A DNA stretch of 64,000 nt from Maritimibacter sp. (GTDB lineage: Bacteria > Pseudomonadota > Alphaproteobacteria > Rhodobacterales > Rhodobacteraceae): positions 4,562,001-4,626,000 of the forward strand of contig CP051232.1 of assembly GCA_017792445.1 (NCBI GenBank), in the 5' to 3' direction. Below the pieces are notes generated by a model. That model had not been told where the DNA came from, did no database searches, and saw only the letters and a program-made list of their open reading frames with translations. Shown piece by piece: positions 29,202 through 38,242 of the stretch. Positions within the stretch are counted from its first letter, which is position 1. Every line of letters begins with the position of its first letter. The translations under genes were made by a program, and so were the position numbers.

Positions 29202-29202
29202 T
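29169..29202 (+). promoter_or_regulatory. AraC-type bipartite site B (divergent araC / FAD dehydrogenase promoter)
   Basis: CGAATTGTCCAA, 15 bases, GTCCATT. The TGTCCA half-sites start at 29174 and 29195, 21 bp apart. The first twelve bases are identical to site C at 38.27 kb. The downstream half-site covers the araC start codon and lies 54 bp before the FAD-dehydrogenase ATG. A TAATCG hexamer 23 bases downstream could be the -10 of the rightward promoter, which would put the proximal half-site over the -35 (class II activation). The -10 is an inference. Confidence 0.72.
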
Positions 29203-29256
29203 GGCCTCAAGCGCCCGCTCCGGCGTAATCGCACCGCAGTCAAATGGGAGGAGCAC

Positions 29257-30954
29257 ATGAGCCTGCGGCCCAAGGGAAACGAGACCTATGATGTTGTTGT
29301 CATCGGCTCCGGCGCGGGGGGAATGTCCACCGCGATCACCGCGAAAAAACACGGTCTGTCCGTAGCGATCATCGAGAAGGAGCCGGTTTTCGGCGGGACG
29401 ACGGCTTTTTCCGGCGGCGTGCTCTGGATCCCGCGCAGCCACTATGCGGCCGACGCGGGGATCGAGGACAGCCGCGAAGACGCGATCACGTACATGAAGG
29501 AAGAAACCGGCAACTTCTATGCCGCCGACGCGGTCGAGGCGTTCATCGATGCCGGTCCCGAGATGGTGGATTGGTTCGAACGCGAGACCTCCGTCAAGTT
29601 CGTCCCGACGCTTTATCCTGACTACCACCCGGATGTGCCGGGCGGCGTCGATGTGGGGCGCTCCATTCTGGCGGCCCCTTTCGATACCTCAACGCTTGGC
29701 GAGAACCTTAAACGTCTGCGCCCGCCCCTCGCGACGATCACCTTCATGGGCATGATGTTCAATTCGTCGAACGCCGACATCAAACACTTCTTCAACGCGA
29801 CCAAAAGCGCCAAGAGCTTTGCGTATGTCACCAAACGCATGGTCAAGCATTTCGCGGAAATGGCACGCTATGGTCGCGGCATTCAGGTGACTTCGGGCAA
29901 CGCGCTTGCGGCGCGGCTGGCGAAATCGGTCTTCGATCTCGATATCCCGATCTACACCGAGACCCCCGCCGAGGAACTGCTTGTCGAGGCCGGACGCGTA
30001 ACCGGCGTGCGCGTTCCCGGCGCGGTTCTGACGGCAAACAAGGGCGTCGTGATCGCCACGGGCGGGTTCGCCCATGACATTGAAAAACTGAAAAAGGCCT
30101 ACCCCCATTTGGCGCGCGGCGGGGAACACTTCTCGCCGGTGCCCGAGGGCAATACCGGCGACGGCATTCGTTTGGCCGAGAATATCGGCGGCCATGCCCC
30201 CGTCGAGTTCAACGACACCTCTGCCTGGATGCCCGTGTCGAAAGTCCCGATGGGCGGCGGCAAGTTCGGTGCATTCCCGCACCTGCTGGATCGCTACAAG
30301 CCGGGCATCATCGCTGTGCTGAAAACGGGCAAGCGGTTCACCAATGAAAGCGAGAGCTACCACGATGTAGGCGCCGCGCTCATGCGCGCCTGCCACGGCG
30401 AGACAGAGACCGCCGCCTGGCTTATCTGCGACCATCCGACGATCCGAAAATACGGGCTGGGCTTCGCAAAGCCCGCGCCGGTGCCACTTGGGAAGTATAT
30501 TTCGAATGGCTACCTCCAGAAGGGCAACACGCTCGCCGAACTCGCCCGCGCGACTGGCATCGACGCCGCCGCGCTAGAGGCGACCGTCGCGACCTACAAC
30601 AAGGACGCGGTGCGCGGCGAGGACCCGGAATTCGGGCGCGGCAAAACGAGTTTCAACCGCTATCTCGCCGATCCCGAGCACAAACCGAACCCCTGCGTGG
30701 GGCCGATCCAAAAGGGCCCGTTCTACGCGCTCAAGATCGTCATGGGCGATCTTGGTACGTTCGACGGGCTCAAGACGACAGTCGAAGGACAAGTGAAACG
30801 CGAGGATGGATCGACGATTGAGGGACTATTCGCAGTCGGCAACGACCGCGCCTCGATCATGGGCGGAAATTATCCCGGAGCCGGGATCACATTGGGCCCG
30901 GCGATGACCTTCGGATACATCACCGGCCGATACCTCGCTGGGATGAGCACATGA
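29257..30954 (+). CDS. FAD-dependent 3-ketosteroid-dehydrogenase-like oxidoreductase (first of three)
   Basis: A 565-residue flavoprotein of the fumarate reductase/KstD family. FAD-binding motif YDVVVIGSGAGGMSTAITAKKHGLSVAIIEKEP, then GGTTAFSGGVLWIPRS, and C-terminal GNDRASIMGGNYPGAGITLGPAMTFGYITGR. Family members desaturate cyclic ketones next to the carbonyl. No signal peptide, so cytoplasmic. ATG at 29257 behind GGGAGGAG is clear. It is first in an operon with two SDRs, divergent from araC. Two relatives lie at 38.3 and 41.1 kb. Confidence 0.87.
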   Translation: MSLRPKGNETYDVVVIGSGAGGMSTAITAKKHGLSVAIIEKEPVFGGTTAFSGGVLWIPRSHYAADAGIEDSREDAITYMKEETGNFYAADAVEAFIDAGPEMVDWFERETSVKFVPTLYPDYHPDVPGGVDVGRSILAAPFDTSTLGENLKRLRPPLATITFMGMMFNSSNADIKHFFNATKSAKSFAYVTKRMVKHFAEMARYGRGIQVTSGNALAARLAKSVFDLDIPIYTETPAEELLVEAGRVTGVRVPGAVLTANKGVVIATGGFAHDIEKLKKAYPHLARGGEHFSPVPEGNTGDGIRLAENIGGHAPVEFNDTSAWMPVSKVPMGGGKFGAFPHLLDRYKPGIIAVLKTGKRFTNESESYHDVGAALMRACHGETETAAWLICDHPTIRKYGLGFAKPAPVPLGKYISNGYLQKGNTLAELARATGIDAAALEATVATYNKDAVRGEDPEFGRGKTSFNRYLADPEHKPNPCVGPIQKGPFYALKIVMGDLGTFDGLKTTVEGQVKREDGSTIEGLFAVGNDRASIMGGNYPGAGITLGPAMTFGYITGRYLAGMST

Positions 30955-31733
30955 GCTGGCTCGGCCTTACAGGGAAGGTCGCGGTGGTCACCGGCGCGGG
31001 CGGCGGCATCGGCAAGGCAATTTCCAGCGCCTTCGCGGGTGCGGGCGCAAACGTCGCGCTGCTTGACCTGGATGGCGCGGCGGCGACGGACTCGGCCAAC
31101 GAAATCGGCGGCCTCGGTATCCACTGCGACGTGACAGACCCGGCATCGGTCGCGGAAGCGGTCGCAAAGGTAGAGGCCGCGCTTGGCCCCGCCGATGTGC
31201 TTGTGAACAACGCGGCCTTCCTAAGCCCCGGCAATCTCGACGAGGTCGACATCGCGGCTTGGCAAGCCATGCTGGATGTGAACCTCACGGGCTATCTGCG
31301 AAGCGCACAGGCTTTCGGGGCCGCGATGCTTGAACGCGGGTCTGGCGCTTTGGTTCATGTCGGTTCCATTTCAGGCAACCACCAGCAAGCATTCTCCAAC
31401 GCCTATTCGGCGTCGAAAGCGGCGGTCTCGATGCTCTCCCGGCAACTCGCCTTTGAATGGGGGCCGCGAGGTGTGCGCTCGAACGTCGTCGCACCGGGCC
31501 TTGTCCGCACACCGCTCTCTGAAGCGTTTTATGCCGATCCCATAACCAGGGCCGCCCGTGAAAAGGTTGTGCCACTTCGCCGGATCGGTAGGGCCCTGGA
31601 TATTGCCGAGGCCGTTCTTTTCTTTGCCTCCGACCGCGCCAGCTACATCTCCGGCCAAGAGGTCATCGTCGATGGCGGCTATGCCCAAACGTTGATGAGC
31701 CACGTCCCCCGGCCCGGCTATGCTGATGACTAA
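30951..31733 (+). CDS. Short-chain dehydrogenase/reductase (FAD-dehydrogenase operon)
   Basis: A 260-residue classical SDR: TGAGGGIGKAISSAF, LLDLD acidic residue for NAD, VNNAAF, catalytic SISGNHQQAFSNAYSASKAA and C-terminal SGQEVIVDGGYAQ. Its ATG overlaps the FAD-dehydrogenase stop by 4 bp. An SDR paired with a KstD-like desaturase would fit oxidation of a ring hydroxyl to the ketone that the flavoenzyme then desaturates; that is inference from context. Confidence 0.87.
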   Translation: MSWLGLTGKVAVVTGAGGGIGKAISSAFAGAGANVALLDLDGAAATDSANEIGGLGIHCDVTDPASVAEAVAKVEAALGPADVLVNNAAFLSPGNLDEVDIAAWQAMLDVNLTGYLRSAQAFGAAMLERGSGALVHVGSISGNHQQAFSNAYSASKAAVSMLSRQLAFEWGPRGVRSNVVAPGLVRTPLSEAFYADPITRAAREKVVPLRRIGRALDIAEAVLFFASDRASYISGQEVIVDGGYAQTLMSHVPRPGYADD

Positions 31734-32469
31734 GCCTGTTGTGCTTGTCACCGGTGGCGCGGACGGGATCGGGCGTGCGACTGCAGCGCTTTTTGCCAGC
31801 CGCGGATACAGGGTAATCATCGCTGACCTTCAGGGCGCAGAGGACGCGGCGCTGGCATTGGGGCCGGGACATAGCGGGCACCGATTGGACGTAACCGACG
31901 AGCCGGCAGTCTGCGCGCTGGCGAGCGGTCTGGAGCGGATCGATGTCTTGGTGAACAACGCGGGCATCGGCGACAGCCACTTGCCCTCTGTCGAGCAGGA
32001 CCTGGAGACATTCCGAAAAGTCCTCGACGTCCACCTCGCAGGCGCGTTCCTGATGGCCCGGGAATGCGGACGGCGCATGATCGCGCAAAGAAGCGGAGCG
32101 ATCGTGAACCTCTCATCCATCGCGGGCGTCGTCGGCCTGCCCCGCCGCAACGCCTATGGTGCCGCCAAGGCCGGGGTCGCGATGATGACCCGCTCGCTGG
32201 CCGCCGAATGGGCCGGATCAGGCGTCCGGGTCAATGCGGTCGCCCCGGGCTATGCCCGCACGGCGCTCGTGGAAAAATTGGTCGCAGCAGGGCGCATCGA
32301 TCTTGATGCCATCAAGAATCGTGTGCCGCAGGGGCGGCTTATCGATCCTGAAGAAATCGCGGAAGCCATCTGGTTTCTCGCCTCACCCGCCGCGAGTGCC
32401 ATCACCGGCGTTACGCTATCCGTCGATGCGGGTTGGGCGGCGTTCGGCGATTTCGGCGACGCGTCCTAA
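31726..32469 (+). CDS. Short-chain dehydrogenase/reductase, second in operon
   Basis: A 247-residue classical SDR: TGGADGIGRATAALF, VNNAGIGDS, catalytic SSIAGVVGLPRRNAYGAAKAG, C-terminal TGVTLSVDAGWAAFGDF. Start is ATG 31726 (overlapping the upstream gene by 8 bp) or ATG 31720 two codons earlier. Together with the previous SDR it gives the operon two different alcohol/ketone enzymes. Last gene of the rightward unit; a leftward liv operon converges on it. Confidence 0.86.
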   Translation: MTKPVVLVTGGADGIGRATAALFASRGYRVIIADLQGAEDAALALGPGHSGHRLDVTDEPAVCALASGLERIDVLVNNAGIGDSHLPSVEQDLETFRKVLDVHLAGAFLMARECGRRMIAQRSGAIVNLSSIAGVVGLPRRNAYGAAKAGVAMMTRSLAAEWAGSGVRVNAVAPGYARTALVEKLVAAGRIDLDAIKNRVPQGRLIDPEEIAEAIWFLASPAASAITGVTLSVDAGWAAFGDFGDAS

Positions 32470-32675
32470 CCAAGCAATCCGCAAATCGCGCGGCGCGGCG
32501 GTCGCAAATGGCGAAACGGGCGGGCGTGATAAAGCGGATCGCTAAGCCGAACGCTGGAAATGCCGAGATCACTGGCCGCCGTGCGGTACATCGCCTCGAT
32601 TTCTGCAAGCGTTTTCGTACCACTGAAACGCGGCAGGCGCTGACCAAGTTGGTTCACGTTCGATCCTTGAGACCA
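32470..32675 (-). pseudogene. Remnant of a type II 3-dehydroquinate dehydratase (AroQ) gene
   Basis: Just after livF, minus-strand translation reads GSNVNQLGQRLPRFSGTKTL followed by AEIEAMYRTAASDLGIS. This matches the N-terminus of type II dehydroquinases (NGPNLNLLG, IYG.TLADVEAL..). It then degenerates and the rest is missing: there is no active-site HIS motif or C-terminal half. No start codon is placed well because the fragment joins the livF 3' end. With the AroE homologue at the head of this operon, it suggests the operon once ended in a dehydroquinase-like gene. Confidence 0.5.
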
Positions 32676-32691
32676 AGGACCGAAGGCGTGC

Positions 32692-33420
32692 TCATACCGG
32701 TGCTTCCTCGTCGATATGCCCGCCAAGGAACAGATGCCCGACTTTCGGATCCGCGAGCAGGACGTCCGCACGGTCGTGCATCCGCGTTTGCCCGAGTTCA
32801 AGCACCAGCCCGTAATCCGACATCGCGAGCGCCGACTTAGCGTTCTGTTCGACCATCAGGATCGTCACGCCTTGGTCGCGCAACTCCTGAAGCGTGCGGA
32901 ACACCTCTTGGACAAGGTTCGGCGAAAGCCCGATGGACGGCTCGTCGATCAGGATCAGCTTGGGGTCAAGCAGCAGCGCACGGGCCACTTCAAGCTGTTT
33001 TTGCTGCCCGCCCGACAGTTCGATGGCCTTGCGGTCGCGGAACTCTCGCAACATGGGAAACTGATCCATGACCGCTTCGATGCGCTTCTTGACCAGCCCC
33101 TGATCGGCGGCTGTGATCCCGCCAAGCTCAAGGTTGTGGTACACGGACAGTTGCGGCACGACATTGCGACCCTGCGGCACGTAAGTGACACCCTCCGCGA
33201 TCAATTGCTTGGGGCTCAGACCGGTCACATCCTTTCCGTTCAATAGGATCGAGCCGGAATGGATGTTCAACAAGCCGAAGATGGCCTTGAACACGGTCGA
33301 CTTGCCCGCACCGTTCGGACCAATGACGGTCGTGATGGAGGCTTCGGGAATTTTGAAACTGGTCCCGTTCAGAATGGTGATTTTTCCGTAGCCGCCGAAG
33401 ATGTTCTTTAGCTCAAGCAT
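32692..33420 (-). CDS. Branched-chain amino-acid-type ABC ATPase, LivF (second importer)
   Basis: A 242-residue ATPase: Walker A GPNGAGKST, signature LSGGQQKQLEVARAL, Walker B LILIDEPSIGLSP, and MVEQNAK in place of the H-loop. Last intact gene of the aroE-livKHMGF operon, with one base between it and the livG stop. It energises the second LivHM channel with LivG. Confidence 0.9.
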   Translation of the reverse strand: MLELKNIFGGYGKITILNGTSFKIPEASITTVIGPNGAGKSTVFKAIFGLLNIHSGSILLNGKDVTGLSPKQLIAEGVTYVPQGRNVVPQLSVYHNLELGGITAADQGLVKKRIEAVMDQFPMLREFRDRKAIELSGGQQKQLEVARALLLDPKLILIDEPSIGLSPNLVQEVFRTLQELRDQGVTILMVEQNAKSALAMSDYGLVLELGQTRMHDRADVLLADPKVGHLFLGGHIDEEAPV

Positions 33421-33421
33421 C

Positions 33422-34168
33422 TCAGCCTCCCAAATACGCGTCGATGACTTGCTGGTTCGACCGGATTTCGTCCGGCGTCCCCTCGGCGATGATCGCGCCT
33501 TCGGCCAGAACGATGATCCGGGTGCACAGGGTCATGACGAACTCCATGTTGTGCTCGATCACCACGAATGTCGTGCCGTGCTCGCGGTTATAGGTCTCGA
33601 GCCGATCCTTCAGGTTGGCGAGCATTGTCAGGTTAACGCCGCCTGCAGGCTCGTCGAGCAGCACCAGCGACGGACCGGCCATGAATGCCATTGCCGCGTC
33701 TACCAGCTTTTGTTGCCCGTAGGACAGGCTCCCGGCCATTTCATCGCGCAGGTGTTCCAGCTTGAAAAACTGGATCATTCGGTCCGCTTCGGCAGTCAGA
33801 CCGGCATCCGAGGGGCCGAAGAGGCGCGACGCCATCGAGCCGTGATGCTCTTGACCTGCCAGGATAATATTATCGAGAACCGACATTTGCGGGAACACCG
33901 ACAATTGCTGAAAGGTGCGGCCAACCCCAAGCTTGTTCAATCGTGACGCCCGCATCTGGCCAACCCGCTGCCCGTGGATCTGTACCTCGCCCGCATCGGC
34001 CGGCAATTGCCCAAGGACGCAGTTGAACAGCGTCGACTTGCCGGACCCATTTGGCCCGATCAGCCCAAGCACCTCGCCTTTGCCCACGTCAAAGGAGACA
34101 TCGTTGACTGCATGGATGCCGCCGAACGACTTTGAAATGTTGCGCACGGAAAGGACGGTATCGCTCAT
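33422..34168 (-). CDS. Branched-chain amino-acid-type ABC ATPase, LivG (second importer)
   Basis: A 248-residue ATPase with Walker A GPNGSGKST, signature LSYGQQKLVDAAMAF, Walker B LVLLDEPAGGVN and VIEHNMEFVMTLC. The signature Gly-Gly is Tyr-Gly here, which is common in LivG. ATG at 34168 overlaps the livM stop as ATGA; the open frame above it has no family similarity. Confidence 0.9.
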   Translation of the reverse strand: MSDTVLSVRNISKSFGGIHAVNDVSFDVGKGEVLGLIGPNGSGKSTLFNCVLGQLPADAGEVQIHGQRVGQMRASRLNKLGVGRTFQQLSVFPQMSVLDNIILAGQEHHGSMASRLFGPSDAGLTAEADRMIQFFKLEHLRDEMAGSLSYGQQKLVDAAMAFMAGPSLVLLDEPAGGVNLTMLANLKDRLETYNREHGTTFVVIEHNMEFVMTLCTRIIVLAEGAIIAEGTPDEIRSNQQVIDAYLGG

Positions 34169-35145
34169 AGCTGCGCCCCCTTCGACATGTCCTTGCGGAC
34201 CTCGCTTTGTGGCCTGATCTGTTGCCACAGTTTCGTGCCCAGCCCGATCAGGCCGGTGGGCGAATAAACCATCAGCACGATCACCAACGCGGCGTATATC
34301 ATCAGGTAATAGCCTTCGGTGAAGCGTAGGAATTCCGGCAGCAGGATCACCACCGCCGCGCCCAGCATCGGACCGTAGAACAGCCCTGCCCCGCCGACGA
34401 CGACCATCAGCAGAATTTTCAGCGAATGGACCAGTGCAAATGAGCCCGGCTCGATGAATTGCACCAGCGGCGACATGATAGCCCCGGCGCCTCCGCCAAA
34501 AGCCGAGCCAATGGCAAAGGCCAGAAGGGTGATGCGGCGGGTGTCGACGCCCAGGCTCTCGGCGCGCACCGGATTTTCACGCAACGCCTTGAAGGCGCGG
34601 CCCCACGGCGAATTGACGATCCAGTAGAACACCGCTGCCGAGATCACGAAAAGGATCAGAACGAAATAGTAGAATTCGAGGTTCTTGCCGGTGGAAATGC
34701 CAAAGAAGCTTGGGCGCGGCATGCCGACAAGGCCGTGGTTGCCGCCGGTCAGCCACTCTTCGTTGCGCAAGACCAGAAAGACCAGCGTGTTGAAGGCCAG
34801 AGTCACGAAGGCAAGAAAGTGATGCTGCACCCTGAGTGCCGGATAGCCAAGCAGCAGCCCGATGCCAAAGCAAGCCCCCATCGCCGCGACCCAGCCCACC
34901 ACCCAATGGTAACCGGCCAGTGTCAGAAGCGCGGTGATATAGGCGCCGATCCCCATGAAACTGGCCTGCGCCAGACTGATCTGCCCCGCATAGCCAAGGG
35001 TCAGATTGAGGCCCATCGCCGCGATGGAGAACATCAGCCAGGAGGTCATCACGTAGATGATATAATTCCCCTGCCCCAAGGGTATCAGAACCAAGAGAGC
35101 CAAGGCGGCAAGCGGAAACAGGATCCGTACCATTTTCGTTGTCAT
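34165..35145 (-). CDS. Branched-chain amino-acid-type ABC permease, LivM (second importer)
   Basis: A 326-residue permease: MGLNLTLGYAGQISLAQASFMGIGAY near the front, WGRAFKALRENPVRAESLGVD in the coupling loop, about nine TM segments and C-terminal YSPTGLIGLG. ATG overlaps the livH stop by 4 bp. Confidence 0.9.
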   Translation of the reverse strand: MTTKMVRILFPLAALALLVLIPLGQGNYIIYVMTSWLMFSIAAMGLNLTLGYAGQISLAQASFMGIGAYITALLTLAGYHWVVGWVAAMGACFGIGLLLGYPALRVQHHFLAFVTLAFNTLVFLVLRNEEWLTGGNHGLVGMPRPSFFGISTGKNLEFYYFVLILFVISAAVFYWIVNSPWGRAFKALRENPVRAESLGVDTRRITLLAFAIGSAFGGGAGAIMSPLVQFIEPGSFALVHSLKILLMVVVGGAGLFYGPMLGAAVVILLPEFLRFTEGYYLMIYAALVIVLMVYSPTGLIGLGTKLWQQIRPQSEVRKDMSKGAQL

Positions 35146-36020
35146 ACCGTGCGCCCCTCTGCGGTGCCCAACAGGCCCTGCGGCCTCACCAAGATGATGA
35201 CGATCAGCAACAGCATCGGCAGCGCCTGCCTGTACTCGGACGAGAAATAGGCCGCCGACAGGTTGTCGATCACACCCAGCAGCAGGCCGCCCACCAAGGC
35301 GCCGCGTATCTGGTTGAAGCCACCGACGATGGCGGCAATGAAGGCGACGAGGCCCAAGGTCTCGCCATTGGAGAATTTCGCCAGATAGATCGGGGTGATC
35401 AGGATCGAGGCGATCGCCGCCAGTGCTCCATTGATCAAGAAGGTATAAAGCACCATCCGCTTGATATCGACGCCGAGGATCTGAGCCACATCCGGGTTTT
35501 GCGCAGTCGCCTGCATCGAGCGGCCCGTACGGGTACCGGACAGGAAAAGCTGCAAGGCGAAAATGGTGCCCATCGCTATGATAAGATTGGCGATATCAGG
35601 CACCGAGATCGAGGCATTGCCGATCTTCAGCACCGTTTGCGGAAACAAGCTTGGAAAGGGCTGCCCCAGCGGAGAGTAGAATTCCTTCACCATTTCCTTC
35701 AGCAGAATGCCAAGGGCAATGGTTGCAATCACCAGCGGGATCGTCCCGTGCCGGAACATCGGTTCCACGATCAACCGCTTGAACAGCGCGCCCAGGATCA
35801 AGACCGCCAAGATCACCGCCAACGGCATCGCCAGCCAGACCGGCAGTCCCATTTTGACCGTCAGCACCAGCACGAAGAATGCAGGCACCATCACGAACTC
35901 GCCCTGCGCGAAGTTGATCGTTTGCGAGGCTTGCCAGAGCAGGGTGAACCCAACCGCAGCCAACGCGTATATCGATCCGGTCGACAGGCCCGACACGATG
36001 AGTTGAATGAATTCGGACAA
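35142..36020 (-). CDS. Branched-chain amino-acid-type ABC permease, LivH (second importer)
   Basis: A 292-residue permease: LSTGSIYALAAVGFTLLWQASQTINFAQGEFVM, AMQATAQNPDVAQILGVDIKRM-type coupling loop (here SMQATAQNPDVA), and VRPQGLLG at the end. The start appears to be TTG at 36020 (SEFIQLIVSGL), behind GGGAGG ten bases upstream; there is no ATG in frame nearby. It follows livK across a hairpin-bearing gap. Confidence 0.88.
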   Translation of the reverse strand: MSEFIQLIVSGLSTGSIYALAAVGFTLLWQASQTINFAQGEFVMVPAFFVLVLTVKMGLPVWLAMPLAVILAVLILGALFKRLIVEPMFRHGTIPLVIATIALGILLKEMVKEFYSPLGQPFPSLFPQTVLKIGNASISVPDIANLIIAMGTIFALQLFLSGTRTGRSMQATAQNPDVAQILGVDIKRMVLYTFLINGALAAIASILITPIYLAKFSNGETLGLVAFIAAIVGGFNQIRGALVGGLLLGVIDNLSAAYFSSEYRQALPMLLLIVIILVRPQGLLGTAEGRTV

Positions 36021-36074
36021 GGCTCCGCGCCTCCCGCTTGCTTGTTGAGATTCGGTGTTATTGGGTTTTGGGGT

Positions 36075-36112
36075 GGTGTGCGGCGGCCAGCCCCATGCCG
36101 CCGTCGCACACC
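36075..36112 (-). terminator. Hairpin between livK and livH (second importer)
   Basis: GGTGTGCG(ACG)GCGGC pairs with GCCGCCGCACACC on the minus strand, with a small bulge and a short loop. It lies 14 bp past the livK stop. There is no U-run, so it is better read as an intra-operon stability or attenuation hairpin that lets the binding-protein transcript outnumber the membrane components. Confidence 0.5.
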
Positions 36113-36125
36113 TATGCCGCGCCGA

Positions 36126-37253
36126 TTAGTTTGCGGGCAGGCTTTCGGTGATTTCCTGAGACCCGTCGACCACTTCGACCAAGAAGCTTTCGCGGCTCAT
36201 CTCACCGGTTTCGTCCCAGCAGACGTCCATCAGCACGCCGGGATAATCGGCGGCGGACAGGCAGAGGCCATGCAGGGTTTCGGCGAACTTCTCGCGGTCA
36301 AATTCGCCGATCTGCTCGGTCACATACTTGACGACATACACGCCGATATAGCCCTTGATCGCATTGTGATCGGCGCTGTAGCCGTAGATCTCTTGGAACC
36401 TTGCGGCCATCTCTTGAATGGCGGGCACAGGCGCCTCGGCGGAAAGGCCGACATGGCCAAAGGCGCCATCGGCCGCGCCGCCAGCGAGGTCGATCACCTT
36501 CTGCGACACCAGCACCGTGTCACCGCCAAGCGGCAGCTCCAGGCCCTGCTTTTCAGCCTCGATCAAGAAGCGCGCGCTTTCTTCTTCGGTCAGGTAGACA
36601 AAGACCGCGTCGGCGCCCGAGCCTTTGACCTTGGTGACGTCAGCGGCAAAATCGACCTGGCCCTGCTCGGTCGAGACATCGGCGACGATCTCCAGCCCCT
36701 GCTCGTCCGCGATGCTCATGAAGGCGTCATAGCCGCCCTTGCCGAACTCTGTGTTGGCCCAGACCACGGCGATCTTTTCGGCGCCCAGTCCGTCCTTGAG
36801 GTAGCTTACCAGTTTGGGCAGGCCCTTTTGCGCGCCAAAGGCGGTGCGGAAGATATAGGGGTTGCCCTTGGCGGTGATCGTCGGGCTTTCGGAGCCCGTC
36901 AGCTGCGGCACACCGTTTTGCTGCGCGACCAGCATGTTCACGACGGTCGAGGACGAATAGACCGTGCCGAGCAAAACGTAGGCGCCCTCGTCGATGGCCT
37001 TTTGCACCATGGCGCGGCTGTTTTGCGGGTCGGTCTGACTGTCGTATTCCTTCAGGTCGATCATCTCCCCCAGGATACCGCCCGACGCGTTGATCTCTTC
37101 CACGGCCATTTTGACCCCATCGTGCCAAACGGCACCGGCGGCCGCTCCGGCGCCTGAAAGCTCTGCCACGTCGGCAAGCACCACATCCGCCATCGCGGCG
37201 GGCGCGGTGAGCGCCATGCAGGTCAAAGTCGTTGCTGCTAGTCTCCGGATCAT
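36126..37253 (-). CDS. ABC transporter periplasmic substrate-binding protein, LivK type (second importer)
   Basis: A 375-residue type I binding protein. Signal peptide MIRRLAATTLTCMALTAPAAMA, then VVLADVAELSGAGAAAGAVWHDGVKMAVEEINASGG. ATG at 37253 behind GGGAGGAG. Homologues in this branch bind amino acids but also aromatic or alicyclic acids. In an operon headed by an AroE-like protein and near ring-dehydrogenating enzymes, a cyclic carboxylate ligand is plausible but unproven. Confidence 0.9.
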   Translation of the reverse strand: MIRRLAATTLTCMALTAPAAMADVVLADVAELSGAGAAAGAVWHDGVKMAVEEINASGGILGEMIDLKEYDSQTDPQNSRAMVQKAIDEGAYVLLGTVYSSSTVVNMLVAQQNGVPQLTGSESPTITAKGNPYIFRTAFGAQKGLPKLVSYLKDGLGAEKIAVVWANTEFGKGGYDAFMSIADEQGLEIVADVSTEQGQVDFAADVTKVKGSGADAVFVYLTEEESARFLIEAEKQGLELPLGGDTVLVSQKVIDLAGGAADGAFGHVGLSAEAPVPAIQEMAARFQEIYGYSADHNAIKGYIGVYVVKYVTEQIGEFDREKFAETLHGLCLSAADYPGVLMDVCWDETGEMSRESFLVEVVDGSQEITESLPAN

Positions 37254-37282
37254 TTCCTTGTCTCCTCCCTTAAGTAGCGAAC

Positions 37283-38083
37283 TCAATCCGCTTCGAGTGT
37301 CAGAAGAGCGTCTACCAGAAGCTCCTCTTGCGCCTGAAACATGCCGAGCCCCGGCATGGTCTGACATCCCAGTGCCGCCGCCGCCTCGATAAAGGGCGAA
37401 CGGGCGGGTTTGGTTATTGGACAAGCCGCGAATTGCGTGGCCGTCATTCTCTCGATCAGTACCGGCAGCGGGTCGTCCGTGCGCATCCCGAGCGGCGTTG
37501 CATTGGCGACGATGTCGAACCCGGTGGGATCGGCGGAACCGATCGAAATCCGACCGGGGAAGCGGCCCTCAAGCCGCTCGATCACCCCGTCACGGCGGTC
37601 TGCGTCGATCTCGTGGATCGCAAGATGCGCGGCACCGCTGGCCAGGAATTCATAGGCGATCGCCGCACCGGCACCGCCGACGCCAACCAGCAGAACGCGG
37701 CTGCCTTCAATGACCCCACCCGCCTTTTCGATGCCGCGCACATAGCCCTGCCCATCGGTATTGCTGCCGACCCAACCAACGTCGGTTTTTCGAATGACGT
37801 TCACCGATTGCGCGTAGCGCGCGCGCTCGGTCAGGTGGTCGCAATAGGCCATCGAGGCTTGTTTGTGCGGCACGGTGATCACAAGACCGGGCGCATTCCG
37901 CGTGGCTTTCAGGCCGTCCATGAAAGCCGGGACATCGGCGGGCGTGACGTGCCCGGGCACACAGACGGCATTGATCCCGCGGGCGGCGAAACGGGCGGTC
38001 AGCAGTGCGGGTGACTTCACCTGAGCGATCGGGTCGCCAAAGATGAAGACGACCTGCGTCTCGCCGTTGAGCTCGCTCGTCAT
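37283..38083 (-). CDS. Shikimate dehydrogenase-like protein (AroE family paralogue)
   Basis: A 266-residue AroE-fold protein. The catalytic pair is kept: Lys74 in ITVPHKQ and Asp110 in SNTDGQGY. So is the nucleotide loop VGVGGAGAAIAY. In the substrate loop, AroE normally has S-x-S-P-x-x-H-N; here it is AQVKSPALLTA, so the first shikimate-binding serine is Val and the His-Asn is Leu-Thr. That argues against shikimate as substrate; a related cyclic hydroxy-acid is likely. ATG at 38083. First gene of the aroE-liv operon, with AraC-type site C 160-190 bp upstream. Confidence 0.85.
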   Translation of the reverse strand: MTSELNGETQVVFIFGDPIAQVKSPALLTARFAARGINAVCVPGHVTPADVPAFMDGLKATRNAPGLVITVPHKQASMAYCDHLTERARYAQSVNVIRKTDVGWVGSNTDGQGYVRGIEKAGGVIEGSRVLLVGVGGAGAAIAYEFLASGAAHLAIHEIDADRRDGVIERLEGRFPGRISIGSADPTGFDIVANATPLGMRTDDPLPVLIERMTATQFAACPITKPARSPFIEAAAALGCQTMPGLGMFQAQEELLVDALLTLEAD

Positions 38084-38242
38084 GACCGCGCTTCCATCGA
38101 GGGTCTCGCGATCCGGTTGCACATTTCCGTCGTGATGCCCCATTCGTGCGACAACGCTCCTCTTCGCGCTCCACGATGGCCCAGACGCATTGGACCATCT
38201 CTCCCTTGCGTCAAACTAGAGCCCAGTTGGGCAGAGTTTGAA

